From the NCBI RefSeq assembly GCF_900102945.1, contig NZ_FNGI01000011.1, forward strand, positions 1 to 64,000: a DNA stretch of 64,000 nucleotides, given 5' to 3'. This document shows, piece after piece, positions 31,300 to 40,216 of the stretch (within the stretch, counting starts at the first letter, position 1; the number at the start of each line of letters is the position of its first letter). Under the pieces are notes generated by a model. It ran no database searches. It was not told where the DNA came from and saw only the letters and a list, made by a program, of their open reading frames with translations. Source of the stretch: Modicisalibacter muralis (GTDB lineage: Bacteria > Pseudomonadota > Gammaproteobacteria > Pseudomonadales > Halomonadaceae). A program made the translations under genes and the position numbers.

Positions 31300-32173
31300 C
31301 GTCGTCGCCCTCACCATCCTCCGTACGGTGCCAGGCATCCCGCCAGCCATGCAGGTGCGGCCAGAGTTCGCGCTTGGCGGTGGCGGATTGCGACAGCTCC
31401 TGCAACGACGGCCCCTGCCAGCCGGGAATGCCCAGTAACCGGCAGTGGCCGTTGTCCAGTTCGAGTATCGGTGCCAGCGTTTCATCCTCGCCGAATACCA
31501 GCAGCCGCTCGGGGCGCCAGCCACGCTGTCTGCGTCCTTCGACGAAGGCGCGCAGGCCGTCGCGGGCCTCGTCCAGCGGCGCCTCGACGGGCTGACCTTC
31601 CATCATCGGCCAGCGGAATACCTGGAAGGCTGGCGCGTCGCCGGGCACGATACGCGCCGCTTGCAGCAGATTGCCCAATAGCCGCAGCGCCCCGGTGTCG
31701 GGTTCGCGATGATCGGGCAGTAGAATCAACCAGCGCCCATCCAGCGCGGCGATCTGCAGCGTGAAACGCAGCGATACCGCTGCCGTTTTTTCAGCAGGCA
31801 GGGCGGCAGACGCCTGGGAGGCGAGCGCCTGCTCCGCCGTGGGTGTCGAATCGGCAACGCCCTCGCTGTCGGGTTCGCCCGCGATGCCTTCGGCGGCGAG
31901 CAGTGCCCGTGCCCGTGCCCGTCCGGCCTGGCTCGCCCCGTGTCTTGCCGACGGCAAGCTCCTGTCTGACGGTTCTCGAGCCGACGTGGAGGCCGGCTCG
32001 GCATCGTCGAGCAACGCATGCAGGCGCTGGGCCGGCGGCTGCGCGGGCACGCTTTCGGGTACGAGCCATTCGCACGCTTGGGTAGGCGCCGCATTGGGCA
32101 ATCGATAACGACTGACCCAGGCGGTAAAACCCATCGCCTCGAGATACTGCGAACGCTGCGGCTCGGTGGTCAT
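31283..32173 (-). CDS. holD: Probable DNA polymerase III psi subunit, extended form
   Basis: Probable psi subunit of the clamp loader, linking it to chi and SSB. The 296-residue protein starts MTTEPQRSQYLEAMGFTAWV; the stretch YLEAMGFTAWVSRYRLP (about 10-26) parallels the N-terminal chi-binding segment of E. coli HolD (LQQLGITQWSLRRP). The C-terminal domain (about 155-285: RWLILLPDHR, LWPHLHGW) fits the psi fold. Between them lies a disordered linker of roughly 110 residues rich in Ala, Ser, Pro and Glu. E. coli psi is 137 residues. Evidence is the motif and the place directly before rimI; overall similarity is weak. Confidence 0.62.
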   Translation of the reverse strand: MTTEPQRSQYLEAMGFTAWVSRYRLPNAAPTQACEWLVPESVPAQPPAQRLHALLDDAEPASTSAREPSDRSLPSARHGASQAGRARARALLAAEGIAGEPDSEGVADSTPTAEQALASQASAALPAEKTAAVSLRFTLQIAALDGRWLILLPDHREPDTGALRLLGNLLQAARIVPGDAPAFQVFRWPMMEGQPVEAPLDEARDGLRAFVEGRRQRGWRPERLLVFGEDETLAPILELDNGHCRLLGIPGWQGPSLQELSQSATAKRELWPHLHGWRDAWHRTEDGEGDDDDPAA

Positions 32174-32174
32174 T

Positions 32175-32483
32175 TCAGCGCCCGCCACCCAGACAATTGG
32201 GCGAATCGGGGCGCGCATTGCCGCGCGCGACCCATTCATCCGGCGTGTATAGATGCAGCGCCAGCGCGTGAACCGGCCCCGACAGCTCCTCGGCAAGCGC
32301 CGCGTAGATCTGTTGATGGCGCTTGACCGGCATTAATCCCTCGAACCGCGAGGACACCAGCGTCACCTTGAAATGGGTTTCGGAATTGGCCGGTACGCTG
32401 TGCATATGGCTCTCGTTCTCCACCGTCAGGTAGCTGGAGTCGAGGGCTCGTAGCTTCTCTTCGATGCGTGCCTGGACGCTCAT
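32175..32483 (-). CDS. bolA: BolA-family protein
   Basis: Member of the BolA family, which acts with monothiol glutaredoxins in iron-sulphur handling and as a transcription regulator affecting cell shape. With the ATG nine bases after AGGAGG the protein has 102 residues, MSVQARIEEKLRALDSSYLT; an ATG six bases upstream is too near the ribosome site. The family's helix-turn-helix-like region and conserved histidine are in MPVKRHQQIYAALAEELSG (about 57-75), with HALALHLYTPDEW near the end. One base separates its stop from the holD start. Confidence 0.93.
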   Translation of the reverse strand: MSVQARIEEKLRALDSSYLTVENESHMHSVPANSETHFKVTLVSSRFEGLMPVKRHQQIYAALAEELSGPVHALALHLYTPDEWVARGNARPDSPNCLGGGR

Positions 32484-32522
32484 GATCATCGGCCTCCTAT
32501 GGCAAAAGTCCATTGTAACGCG

Positions 32523-33941
32523 TCACCGGGAACCCGGCGATGGGCGTTCGAATGGCTCGTCGCGAACCGGCGCCGAGGTCATGGGGATGCGCCAAACGCT
32601 AGCCAGCAGTGCCAGCGCGACCGCCGCGCAGCCTAGCCATAATGCCGCCTGTACGTTCGCTGCCGGCCACGCCAGCACCACCCCGACCAACGCCACCCCC
32701 AGCGATTGGCCGAAGGTGCGCACCGTCGACATGACACCCGAGGCATTGGCGCTGAGCGCGCGCGGCACGCTGGAGAGCAATTCGCGGTTATTGGGTGACT
32801 GGTACAGGCCAAAGCCCAGCCCACATAGCGCCGTGCGCCAGAGAATATCGACGACGGCGGCATCGCTTCTCAGCATGGCCAGCAGCGCCAGCCCAACCAG
32901 CAGCAGGGCCAACCCCAACGACGCCAGTAGCGTGGCGTTATAGCGATCGGCGAGACGCCCCGCCAGCGGCCCGATAAGCATGATCGCCAATGGCCAGGGC
33001 GTGAACAGCCAGGCGGTCTCGAGTGGCGAATAGCTCATCTGGCTCTGATAGAGAAACGACAGACAGACGAACGCCAACCCCTGGGCGATAAAGGCCAGGT
33101 TCGAGACTAACGCCGCCAGCGAGAAGCGCGGCTCGGCGAATATCGACAACGGCAGCAGTGGATACTCGGCGCGCCGCTGACGCTGCACGAAGGCCCAGCC
33201 GCAAGCGCCGCCAAGCGCAAACAGGCCGACGGTCTGCCTGGCACTCGCGGCATGGCCCAGGCCATCCATCGCCATCACCAACGCGCCAAGCGTGATCGCC
33301 GACAGCAACGCGCCCCACACGTCGAAGCCGCGAGAGCGGTGTGTTTCCCTGGGCAACGTACGCCACGCCAGCAGCAACACGACACAACCCACCGGCACGT
33401 TGAGCGCGAACAGCCAGGGCCAATCGGCCACCGTCAGCAGCATGCCACCCAGCGAAGGACCGGACGCATAGCCCAACGCCACGACCATGGCGCTGATGCC
33501 GAGCGCGCTACCCAGCAGTCGCGAGGGAAAGATCGAGCGATACAGCGATGGCCCGATGCTCAGCATCGCCGCGGCACCCAGCCCTTGCAGGGCCCGCCAT
33601 ATCAGCAGTGGCTCCAGCTCGCGAGCCAGGGCACAGCCCAGCGAGGCCAGGGTGAACACCACCAGCCCGCCGATGTACAGGAGGCGACGCGTCACCAGTT
33701 CGCTCAACGCGGCGAAAGCGATCAGGCTGACCGCGCCCACCAGTTGATAGAGATTGACGATCCATACCGCCCGCGACGGTTCGACATCGAGATCGCGAGC
33801 CAGGGTCGGCAAGGCGATATTGACCATGTTGGCATCGAGCACCGCCATCAGGGTGCCGAGAATCAGCACCCACACGGCGATGCGACGCTGCGGGCCCGGC
33901 AGGCCATCGTCGCCGGGGCGCGTTTCGAAGAGTCGGCTCAT
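32523..33941 (-). CDS. MFS drug-efflux permease (DHA2, 14-helix)
   Basis: Proton-driven multidrug exporter of the DHA2/EmrB type, 472 residues with about 14 hydrophobic segments. Features include the helix 1 region LMAVLDANMVNIALPTLARD (about 31-50; DANMVNIALP is the DHA2 motif D1), WIVNLYQLVGAVSL, a motif A variant in the 2-3 loop (ALSELVTRRLLYIGG), and motif C-like glycines near 145-165. No membrane-fusion protein gene adjoins, so it may work alone. The start follows an intrinsic terminator belonging to the upstream gene. The substrate is unknown. Confidence 0.88.
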   Translation of the reverse strand: MSRLFETRPGDDGLPGPQRRIAVWVLILGTLMAVLDANMVNIALPTLARDLDVEPSRAVWIVNLYQLVGAVSLIAFAALSELVTRRLLYIGGLVVFTLASLGCALARELEPLLIWRALQGLGAAAMLSIGPSLYRSIFPSRLLGSALGISAMVVALGYASGPSLGGMLLTVADWPWLFALNVPVGCVVLLLAWRTLPRETHRSRGFDVWGALLSAITLGALVMAMDGLGHAASARQTVGLFALGGACGWAFVQRQRRAEYPLLPLSIFAEPRFSLAALVSNLAFIAQGLAFVCLSFLYQSQMSYSPLETAWLFTPWPLAIMLIGPLAGRLADRYNATLLASLGLALLLVGLALLAMLRSDAAVVDILWRTALCGLGFGLYQSPNNRELLSSVPRALSANASGVMSTVRTFGQSLGVALVGVVLAWPAANVQAALWLGCAAVALALLASVWRIPMTSAPVRDEPFERPSPGSR

Positions 33942-33949
33942 GGCATAAG

Positions 33950-33968
33950 AAAACCCGGCAAGGCCGGG
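33950..33968 (-). terminator. Intrinsic terminator before the MFS gene
   Basis: On the minus strand CCCGGC, a three-base loop, GCCGGG, then TTTTC. It lies eight bases before the MFS start codon and should stop transcripts from the gene at 34138-34524, so MFS translation would need a promoter very close to or within this region. Confidence 0.7.
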
Positions 33969-34020
33969 CGAAATCAGGAAACTGGGGTGATCCCGCTTGG
34001 TAGCAGAACCCTTAAAACTG

Positions 34021-34128
34021 AGCGAGCGAAGGTCAGGCCAGGCAAAAATCGGCGGAAGAAGCGGAGTTTACATAGAGTAAATGAGCATTTTTTCGCCGGT
34101 TTTTAACGCCGCATGGCCGAGCGCAGCC
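34021..34128. repeat. Stop-associated structured repeat, family 2, copy D
   Basis: About 108 bases. Read on the minus strand it starts CTGCGCTCGGCCATGCGGCG, has the outer stem AAAAACCGGCG/CGCCGATTTTT, an inner stem TTTAC/GTAAA, and the unpaired motifs ATGCTCAT and CTCCGCTTCTTC, and closes with CCTTCGCTCGC. It begins about 12 bases after the stop codon of the gene at 34138-34524. Copy E has different stem sequences but the same conserved loops. I recall similar sequences between genes in Pseudomonas, but cannot check that here. Confidence 0.75.
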
Positions 34129-34137
34129 AATTTTACG

Positions 34138-34524
34138 CTAATCTTCATCGGTTTCGAGGAGCAATGCATCGTCGATCTCGGCGATTTCCAGCGGTGTCTC
34201 GTCGTCGAGATCGACCGCCAGATAACTATGCTCGACGATCAAGAAACGCTGAAAAAGTCCCCAGTCGAGGGTTTCGGGCCACTGTCGCTCGTCTTCTTCC
34301 CAGGCGCGCAGTTCACTCTCGAGGATTTCCATGTAGCGTTCGCGAACGAGGGTAGCGAGCGCCTCGGGGGTGTCCATCTCGGGAATCAGGTAGACGGTGC
34401 TTTCGCGATCGACGTCGTCGAGCGTCAGGTCGTCGTCGCCGACCGTGGGTTCCAGCGAGTTGATCCAGTCGACGAACGTCTGGGTCGGCTTGACGCTCAG
34501 CGCGGAACGGTTGAGCAGTTTCAT
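34138..34524 (-). CDS. Small acidic protein of unknown function
   Basis: A 128-residue protein from MKLLNRSALSVKPTQTFVDW; the ATG follows GAGGAGAATCC. It is very acidic, especially at the C-terminus (DDETPLEIAEIDDALLLETD). No signal peptide, membrane segment or metal motif. The N-terminal 25 residues look like a small conserved domain (FVDWINSL). Hypothetical proteins of this type are found near lysS in Pseudomonas, to my recollection. It lies downstream of lysS on the same strand, 119 bases away. I do not recognise a function. Confidence 0.7.
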   Translation of the reverse strand: MKLLNRSALSVKPTQTFVDWINSLEPTVGDDDLTLDDVDRESTVYLIPEMDTPEALATLVRERYMEILESELRAWEEDERQWPETLDWGLFQRFLIVEHSYLAVDLDDETPLEIAEIDDALLLETDED

Positions 34525-34626
34525 CTGGATTCTCCTCGACATACGGGCCTCGACATCGAACGCCGATCATTATGGGCGCAAGCCGCCCCGCTTACCAACT
34601 ATTCTCTCGGGTCGATCCGAAGACCT

Positions 34627-34640
34627 GGCGAGCGCAGCAG
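34627..34640. repeat. Fragment resembling the edge of family 2
   Basis: On the minus strand CTGCTGCGCTCGCC stands three bases after the lysS stop. It is the same edge motif that begins copy E behind prfB, but the hairpin-forming body does not follow. Likely a remnant or a shared short element. Confidence 0.45.
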
Positions 34641-34643
34641 CTT

Positions 34644-36152
34644 TCAGTCAACCTCGGGTCGCATAGCCGGGAATAGCAATACATCACGAATCGACGGGCT
34701 GTCGGTGAACAGCATCACCAGCCGGTCGATGCCGATACCCTCGCCCGCGGTCGGCGGCAGGCCATATTCCAGCGCGCGCACGTAGTCCGCATCGTAATAC
34801 ATCGCCTCGAGATCGCCGGCGTCCTTCTCGGCGACCTGGGCGGCGAAGCGTTCGGCCTGGTCCTCGGCGTCGTTGAGCTCCGAGAATCCGTTGGCGATCT
34901 CGCGACCGCCGACGAAGAACTCGAAGCGGTCGGTAACGAAGGGATTGGCGTCGTTACGCCGCGCCAGCGGGCTAACCTCGGCTGGGTATTCGACGATAAA
35001 GGTCGGCTGGTCGAGGCGGTGCTCGGCGACTTCCTCGAATATCTCGGTCTGCAACTTGCCCAGACCCCAGCCCTTCTTGACCGCGATGCCCAGGCGCCCG
35101 GCGGTGGCTTGCGCGGCTTCCAGGGTATCGATATCGCCCGCATCGATACCGTCGCCGTATTCGAGAATCGCCTGGCGCAACGTCAGGCGGCGGAACGGTT
35201 GGCCGAGATCGTACTCGGTGCCTTGGTAGGTCAGCGTAGTGGTGCCCAGCACCTCGCGGGCGGCGCCCCTGATCATCTCCTCGGTGAGATCGAGCAGGTC
35301 GTGATAATCGGCGTAGGCCCAGTAGAACTCGAGCATGGTGAACTCGGGGTTGTGACGTGTCGACAGCCCCTCGTTGCGAAAATTACGATTGATCTCGAAC
35401 ACCCGCTCGAAGCCGCCCACCACCAGCCGCTTGAGATACAGCTCCGGGGCGATGCGCAGGTACATATCGATATCCAGCGCGTTGTGATGGGTGATGAACG
35501 GGCGCGCCACCGCGCCGCCGGGAATCTGCTGGAGCATCGGCGTTTCGACCTCCATGAAACCGCGTGCCTCGAAGAAGCGGCGAATCGAGGCGATCACCCC
35601 GGCACGCACCTCGAAGGCACGCCGCGAGTCCGGGTTCATGATCAGATCGACATAGCGCTGACGATAGCGCGCCTCGGTATCGGTCAGGCCATGGAACTTG
35701 TCGGGCAACGGGCGCAGGCTCTTGGTCAGCAGCGTGGCCTCGGCCATCATCACGTACAGATCGCCCTTGCCGGACTTATGCACCGGGCCGCGTGCGGCGA
35801 CGATGTCGCCGATATCCCAGCTCTTGATGTCGTCGAGTAGCGCCTCGGTCAGGCCTTTCTTGTCGACGTAGAGCTGGATCTGGCCGGAGACGTCCTGAAT
35901 CACCAGAAACGGCCCGCGCTTGCGCATGATGCGCCCGGCGACCGCCGCCTGGCGATTGCGGCTTTCCAGCTCGGCCTTGTCGAGCTCGCCCAGCTCGGCC
36001 TGCAACTCGGCCGCCAGGCTGTCACGGCGGAAATCGTTGGGAAAGGCGCTGCCACCCTGCGCGGCGGCAAGCTCGCGGCGCGCGGCCAGCTTGGCGCGAC
36101 GCTCCGCGATCAGGTGGTTTTCGTCATGCTGAGAAGAGTCCTGGTTCGCCAT
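34644..36152 (-). CDS. lysS: Lysyl-tRNA synthetase (class II)
   Basis: Charges tRNA-Lys. With the start at [19 protein letters not shown] the protein has 502 residues, as in other gammaproteobacteria. An N-terminal OB-fold anticodon-binding domain (about 60-170) precedes the class II catalytic core with motif 1 ([18 protein letters not shown], about 190-207), motif 2 ([20 protein letters not shown], about 260) and motif 3 ([12 protein letters not shown], near the end). prfB is the upstream neighbour, as in E. coli, with repeat copy E between them. Confidence 0.97.
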   Translation of the reverse strand: MANQDSSQHDENHLIAERRAKLAARRELAAAQGGSAFPNDFRRDSLAAELQAELGELDKAELESRNRQAAVAGRIMRKRGPFLVIQDVSGQIQLYVDKKGLTEALLDDIKSWDIGDIVAARGPVHKSGKGDLYVMMAEATLLTKSLRPLPDKFHGLTDTEARYRQRYVDLIMNPDSRRAFEVRAGVIASIRRFFEARGFMEVETPMLQQIPGGAVARPFITHHNALDIDMYLRIAPELYLKRLVVGGFERVFEINRNFRNEGLSTRHNPEFTMLEFYWAYADYHDLLDLTEEMIRGAAREVLGTTTLTYQGTEYDLGQPFRRLTLRQAILEYGDGIDAGDIDTLEAAQATAGRLGIAVKKGWGLGKLQTEIFEEVAEHRLDQPTFIVEYPAEVSPLARRNDANPFVTDRFEFFVGGREIANGFSELNDAEDQAERFAAQVAEKDAGDLEAMYYDADYVRALEYGLPPTAGEGIGIDRLVMLFTDSPSIRDVLLFPAMRPEVD

Positions 36153-36213
36153 TGCTCTGCCTATAAAATCGCTGATTCGGAAAAGTCTTTTGCACCCATC
36201 TCGCGGGGCCGTC

Positions 36214-36318
36214 GCGAGCGATGCCGAGACAAGGCGAACCTCAGCGAATAAGCGCAGTTGGCTCGAGGCCAATGAGCACTATAAGCTGAGGTTCAACGCC
36301 GTATCGGCGAGCGCAGCA
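36214..36318. repeat. Stop-associated structured repeat, family 2, copy E
   Basis: About 105 bases, five bases after the prfB stop. On the minus strand it starts CTGCTGCGCTCGCCGATACG, then the outer stem GAACCTCAGC/GCTGAGGTTC, inner stem TTGGC/GCCAA, and the unpaired motifs GTGCTCAT and CTGCGCTTATTC, ending GCATCGCTCGC. Stems differ from copy D at most positions yet remain paired; the loops are conserved. Confidence 0.75.
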
Positions 36319-36322
36319 GGCC

Positions 36323-37421
36323 CTATAATCCCTGTTTTAAGCTGGCGACGATGAAGGCATCCAGGTCGCCGTCAAGCACCTTATCGCAGTTGCTGGATTG
36401 CACGCCGGTACGCAGATCCTTGATACGCTGATCGTCGAGCACGTAGGAGCGAATCTGGCTGCCCCAGCCGATATCAGCCTTGGCGTCCTCGGCCTGCTGC
36501 TTTTCAGCGTTGCGCTTCTGCATCTCATGCTCGTAGAGACGCGCCTTGAGCATCTTCATCGCCTGATCGCGGTTGGCATGCTGACTGCGCTGATTCTGGC
36601 ACGACACCACGATACCGGTCGGCTCGTGGGTGATGCGCACCGCCGAGTCGGTGGTGTTGACGTGCTGGCCGCCGGCGCCACTCGAGCGATAGGTGTCGGT
36701 GCGCAGGTCGGAAGGATTGATCTCGACTTCGAAGCTGTCGTCGATTTCAGGCGACAGGAACACCGAGGCGAACGAAGTATGCCGACGCCCGCCGGAGTCG
36801 AACGGACTCTTGCGCACCAGGCGATGCACGCCGGTCTCGGTACGCAGCCAACCGAAGGCATAGTCGCCCTGGACGTGAATCGTCGCCGACTTGATGCCGG
36901 CGACCTCGCCCGCCGAGAGTTCGACGATCTCGGCCTTGAAGCCGTGATGCTCGGCCCAGCGCAGATACATGCGCAGCAGCATGTTGCCCCAGTCCTGCGC
37001 CTCGGTGCCGCCGGAACCCGCCTGAATGTCGAGATAGGCGTTGTTCTCGTCCATCTCGCCGGAAAACATGCGCCGGAACTCGAGCTTTTCCAGCGCCTGT
37101 TCGAGTTGCGCGAGTTCCTTCTGGACCTCGCCGACGGTGGCTTCGTCGTCTTCCATCACCGCCAGTTCGAGCAGGTCGGCGCTGTCGACGAGGCCCCGAT
37201 CAAGCTCGTCGATGGTCGCCACCACCAGTTCCAGCGCCGCGCGCTCCTTGCCCAGCTTCTGGGCGTAGTCCGGATCACTCCAGATATCGGGATTCTCGAG
37301 CTCGCGGGTGACTTCCTCTAGCCGGTCTTTCTTCTCGGCATAGTCAAAGATACCCCCTCAGAACGTCTGTCCGTTCGGACAGGTCCTTGATGAGGTTATT
37401 GATCGGGTTGATCTCTTGCAT
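36323..37421 (-). CDS. prfB: Peptide chain release factor 2, programmed +1 frameshift
   Basis: Recognises UGA and UAA stop codons and releases the peptide. The first 25 codons (from [19 protein letters not shown] to RGYL) end at an in-frame UGA; a +1 shift at CTT-TGA continues into [12 protein letters not shown] and a further 340 codons, giving 365 residues, the same as E. coli RF2. The second part carries the tripeptide SPF anticodon-like motif ([12 protein letters not shown], about 205) and GGQ ([18 protein letters not shown], about 249). The position of the shift equals that in E. coli. The frameshift lets RF2 levels control their own synthesis. Confidence 0.96.
37344..37358 (-). promoter_or_regulatory. 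prfB programmed frameshift site
   Basis: On the minus strand AGGGGG (internal ribosome-binding sequence), three bases, then CTT TGA C. Ribosomes slip from CTT to TTT when the UGA is slow to be read, that is when RF2 is scarce. Sequence and spacing are the same as in the E. coli prfB site. Confidence 0.95.
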
Positions 37422-37694
37422 GGTCGTCCTGTTGGGATCCTGCATGAAGCGTTGGGGCTCCGTCGCAAACCAGCGGCGGATCGAGGATTGAGCATTGTAG
37501 CTAAACGCCGGGGTAGCGTCATCCTGGCGCCAATCTCGCAAGCGGGTTATGCGTTATTCGCAATCGAGTATGCAAAATTCAAAATAGACATCGCCACGGC
37601 AGGGAGTGAAGGTCGTGACAGAGTTGGCGTTCGCAGGCTAATAGACGAGCCTGGAGCGCATTTTGTGAAAACAACAAACACAAGGACACAACCC

Positions 37695-39278
37695 ATGCTG
37701 AAAATCCGCCGCTCCCTCCTCGGCGCGCTAGCGCTGTCCACCTCTCTGTTTGCTGCGCCGCTTTATGCAGAGACGCTGAACATCGGCGTGGCCGGTGAGC
37801 TCGCCTCGTTCGACACTTCGCAGGTTTCCGGCGGCGTCTGGGAATCCCAGGTGCTGATGGACGTCTACGAAGGGCTGGTCAAGAAAGCGCCGGATGGTGA
37901 GATCCTGCCCGGCATGGCGACTTCCTGGGAAGTCTCCGACGATGGCAAGACCTACACCTTCCACATGCGCGAAGACGCCAAGTGGTCGGATGGTCACCCG
38001 GTCACCGCCGAGGATTTCGTATTCGGCTGGCAGCACCTGCTCGACCCCGAGAACGCCTCGAAGTACGCCTACATGCTGTATCCGGTGGTCAACGCCGAAG
38101 CCGTCAACACCGGCAAGAAGCCGCTCGACGCACTCGGCGTCAAGTCCCTCGACGGCGGCAAGACCTTCCAGGTCACGCTCAATTCGCCGACACCCTATTT
38201 CATCCAGCTGCTGACTCACTACACGGCCTACCCGGCACCCAAGCATGCCGTCGAGAAGTACGGCGACGCCTGGGTGAACATGAACAACATCGTCACCAAC
38301 GGCGCCTTCACGCCGGTCGAGTGGATTTCCCAGTCGCGCATTACCGTGACCCGCAACCCCGAGTATTACGATGCCGACAAGGTCGCTCTCGACAAGGTCA
38401 ACTACTTCACCATCGAGGATCGCAACGCCGGCGTCTCGCGCTTCCGCGCCGGTGAAATCGACATCCTGCGCGAATACTCATCGAGCATGTATGGCTGGCT
38501 GAAGGATAACCTGCCCGAGGCCACGCACATGAGCCCGTATCTCGGCTCCTACTACTACGTGCTGAACAGCCGCGAGGGCCGCCCCACCGCCGACAAGCGC
38601 GTGCGCAAGGCGCTCAACCTGGCAGTGCGCCGCAAGGTGATCTCCGAGCAGATCATGGCCGGTACCTTCCTGCCGTCGCTGTCGTTCGTGCCCAAGGGCA
38701 TCGCCAATTACGACGTCCAGAAAATGCAGCTGAGCGACGACATGGATGCGCGCATGGCAGAGGCCAAGAAGCTGCTCGCCGAAGCCGGCTATGGCCCCGA
38801 CAACCCGCTGGAACTCACCCTGCGCTACAACACCACCGACGAGCACAAGAAGATCGCGATTGCCATCGCCGCCATGTGGCGTCCGCTCGGCGTGAAGGTC
38901 AACATGTTCAATTCGGAAGCCACGGTGCACTACCAGACCATTCAAGAGGGCAAGTTCGACGTCGCCCGCGCCGGCTGGATCGCCGACTACAACGACGCCG
39001 AAAACTTCCTGTCACTGCTGTATACCGGCGTCGGCAACAACTATGGCGGCTACTCCAACCCCGAGTTCGACAAGCTGCTCGACAAGGCCGCCGTCACCCA
39101 GGATGCCGAAAAGCGCGAGGCCCTGCTCGAAAAAGCCGAACAGCTCGCCATGGACGACTACGCGCTGATTCCGCTGCTCTATTACGTGGCCCGCAACCTG
39201 GTGGACCCCAGCATCGAGGGTTGGGAAGACAACGTCGAGGACGATCACCCCTCGCGCTGGATCAGCTTCACCGACTGA
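37695..39278 (+). CDS. oppA: Oligopeptide ABC transporter substrate-binding protein
   Basis: Periplasmic binding protein for peptides, SBP family 5, 527 residues. The signal peptide is about residues 1-25 (ending LFAAPLYA before ETLNIG). Mature-domain landmarks: SWEVSDDGKTYTFHMREDAKWSDGH is too long to list as one motif, but SDDGKTYTFHMR and WSDGHPVTAEDFVFGWQ (about 95-112) are typical. First gene of a four-gene Opp operon; permease B follows after 11 bases. The 273-base region upstream probably holds its promoter; AT-rich sequence lies at 37555-37590. Peptide is the most likely ligand, nickel or heme less so. Confidence 0.94.
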   Translation: MLKIRRSLLGALALSTSLFAAPLYAETLNIGVAGELASFDTSQVSGGVWESQVLMDVYEGLVKKAPDGEILPGMATSWEVSDDGKTYTFHMREDAKWSDGHPVTAEDFVFGWQHLLDPENASKYAYMLYPVVNAEAVNTGKKPLDALGVKSLDGGKTFQVTLNSPTPYFIQLLTHYTAYPAPKHAVEKYGDAWVNMNNIVTNGAFTPVEWISQSRITVTRNPEYYDADKVALDKVNYFTIEDRNAGVSRFRAGEIDILREYSSSMYGWLKDNLPEATHMSPYLGSYYYVLNSREGRPTADKRVRKALNLAVRRKVISEQIMAGTFLPSLSFVPKGIANYDVQKMQLSDDMDARMAEAKKLLAEAGYGPDNPLELTLRYNTTDEHKKIAIAIAAMWRPLGVKVNMFNSEATVHYQTIQEGKFDVARAGWIADYNDAENFLSLLYTGVGNNYGGYSNPEFDKLLDKAAVTQDAEKREALLEKAEQLAMDDYALIPLLYYVARNLVDPSIEGWEDNVEDDHPSRWISFTD

Positions 39279-39289
39279 GGCCGTAAGGC

Positions 39290-40216
39290 ATGCTGAATTA
39301 CACCCTCAAGCGCCTGGCCATGGCCGTGCCGACGCTGCTGGTCATCATTACCCTGTCGTTCTTCCTGATGCGCATCGCGCCGGGCGGACCCTTCGATGGC
39401 GAGCGCGCCTTGTCGCCCGCCATCGAGGCCAACCTGCGCGCCGCCTATCATCTCGACGAGCCGCTGGTGATGCAGTACCTGCGTTACGTCGGCAACCTGC
39501 TCCAGGGCGATTTCGGGCCGTCCTTCAAGTACAAGGACTTCTCGGTCACCGAGCTGATCGCCCAAGGGTTTCCAGTCAGCCTCGAGCTGGGTTTCTGGGC
39601 GATCCTGCTGGCGCTGTTGATCGGCCTGCCACTCGGCATAATCGCTGCTCTGAAACGCAACTCGGCCATCGACTACGGTGTCATGGGCACGGCGCTGGCC
39701 GGCATCGCCGTACCCAACTTCGTGATCGCGCCACTGCTGGCGCTAACGTTCGGGGTGCTGCTCGCCTGGCTGCCGGCAGGCGGCTGGAACGGCGGCGCCT
39801 GGCAGAACATGGTGCTGCCGGTCATCGCCCTGTCGATCCAGCAGATCGCCTATCTGGCGCGCATGATGCGCGCCTCGATGATCGAGGTGCTGGGCAGCCA
39901 CTTCATCCGTACCGCGCGGGCCAAGGGGCTTTCGGAAAGCAAGGTCATCCTGCGTCATGCGCTGCGCCCGGCGTTGTTGCCGGTGGTCTCGTACCTGGGC
40001 CCGGCGATCGCCGGGATCGTCACCGGCTCGGTGGTGATCGAGCAGATCTTCGGCCTGCCCGGCATCGGCCGTTATTTCGTCCAGGCCGCGCTCAATCGCG
40101 ATTACACCCTGGTGATGGGCACGGTGGTGTTCTACGGCGGGCTGATCGTACTGCTCAACCTGGTGGTCGACCTCATCTATTCCGCGCTCGACCCACAAAT
40201 CCGCTATGACGATTGA
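39290..40216 (+). CDS. oppB: Oligopeptide ABC transporter permease OppB
   Basis: Inner-membrane permease, 308 residues with six helices, beginning MLNYTLKRLAMAVPTLLVII, the usual OppB/DppB first helix. The cytoplasmic EAA loop is FIRTARAKGLSESKVILRHA (about 205-224), which contacts the ATPase subunits. The end overlaps oppC by four bases, so the two permeases are likely translated together. Confidence 0.95.
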   Translation: MLNYTLKRLAMAVPTLLVIITLSFFLMRIAPGGPFDGERALSPAIEANLRAAYHLDEPLVMQYLRYVGNLLQGDFGPSFKYKDFSVTELIAQGFPVSLELGFWAILLALLIGLPLGIIAALKRNSAIDYGVMGTALAGIAVPNFVIAPLLALTFGVLLAWLPAGGWNGGAWQNMVLPVIALSIQQIAYLARMMRASMIEVLGSHFIRTARAKGLSESKVILRHALRPALLPVVSYLGPAIAGIVTGSVVIEQIFGLPGIGRYFVQAALNRDYTLVMGTVVFYGGLIVLLNLVVDLIYSALDPQIRYDD

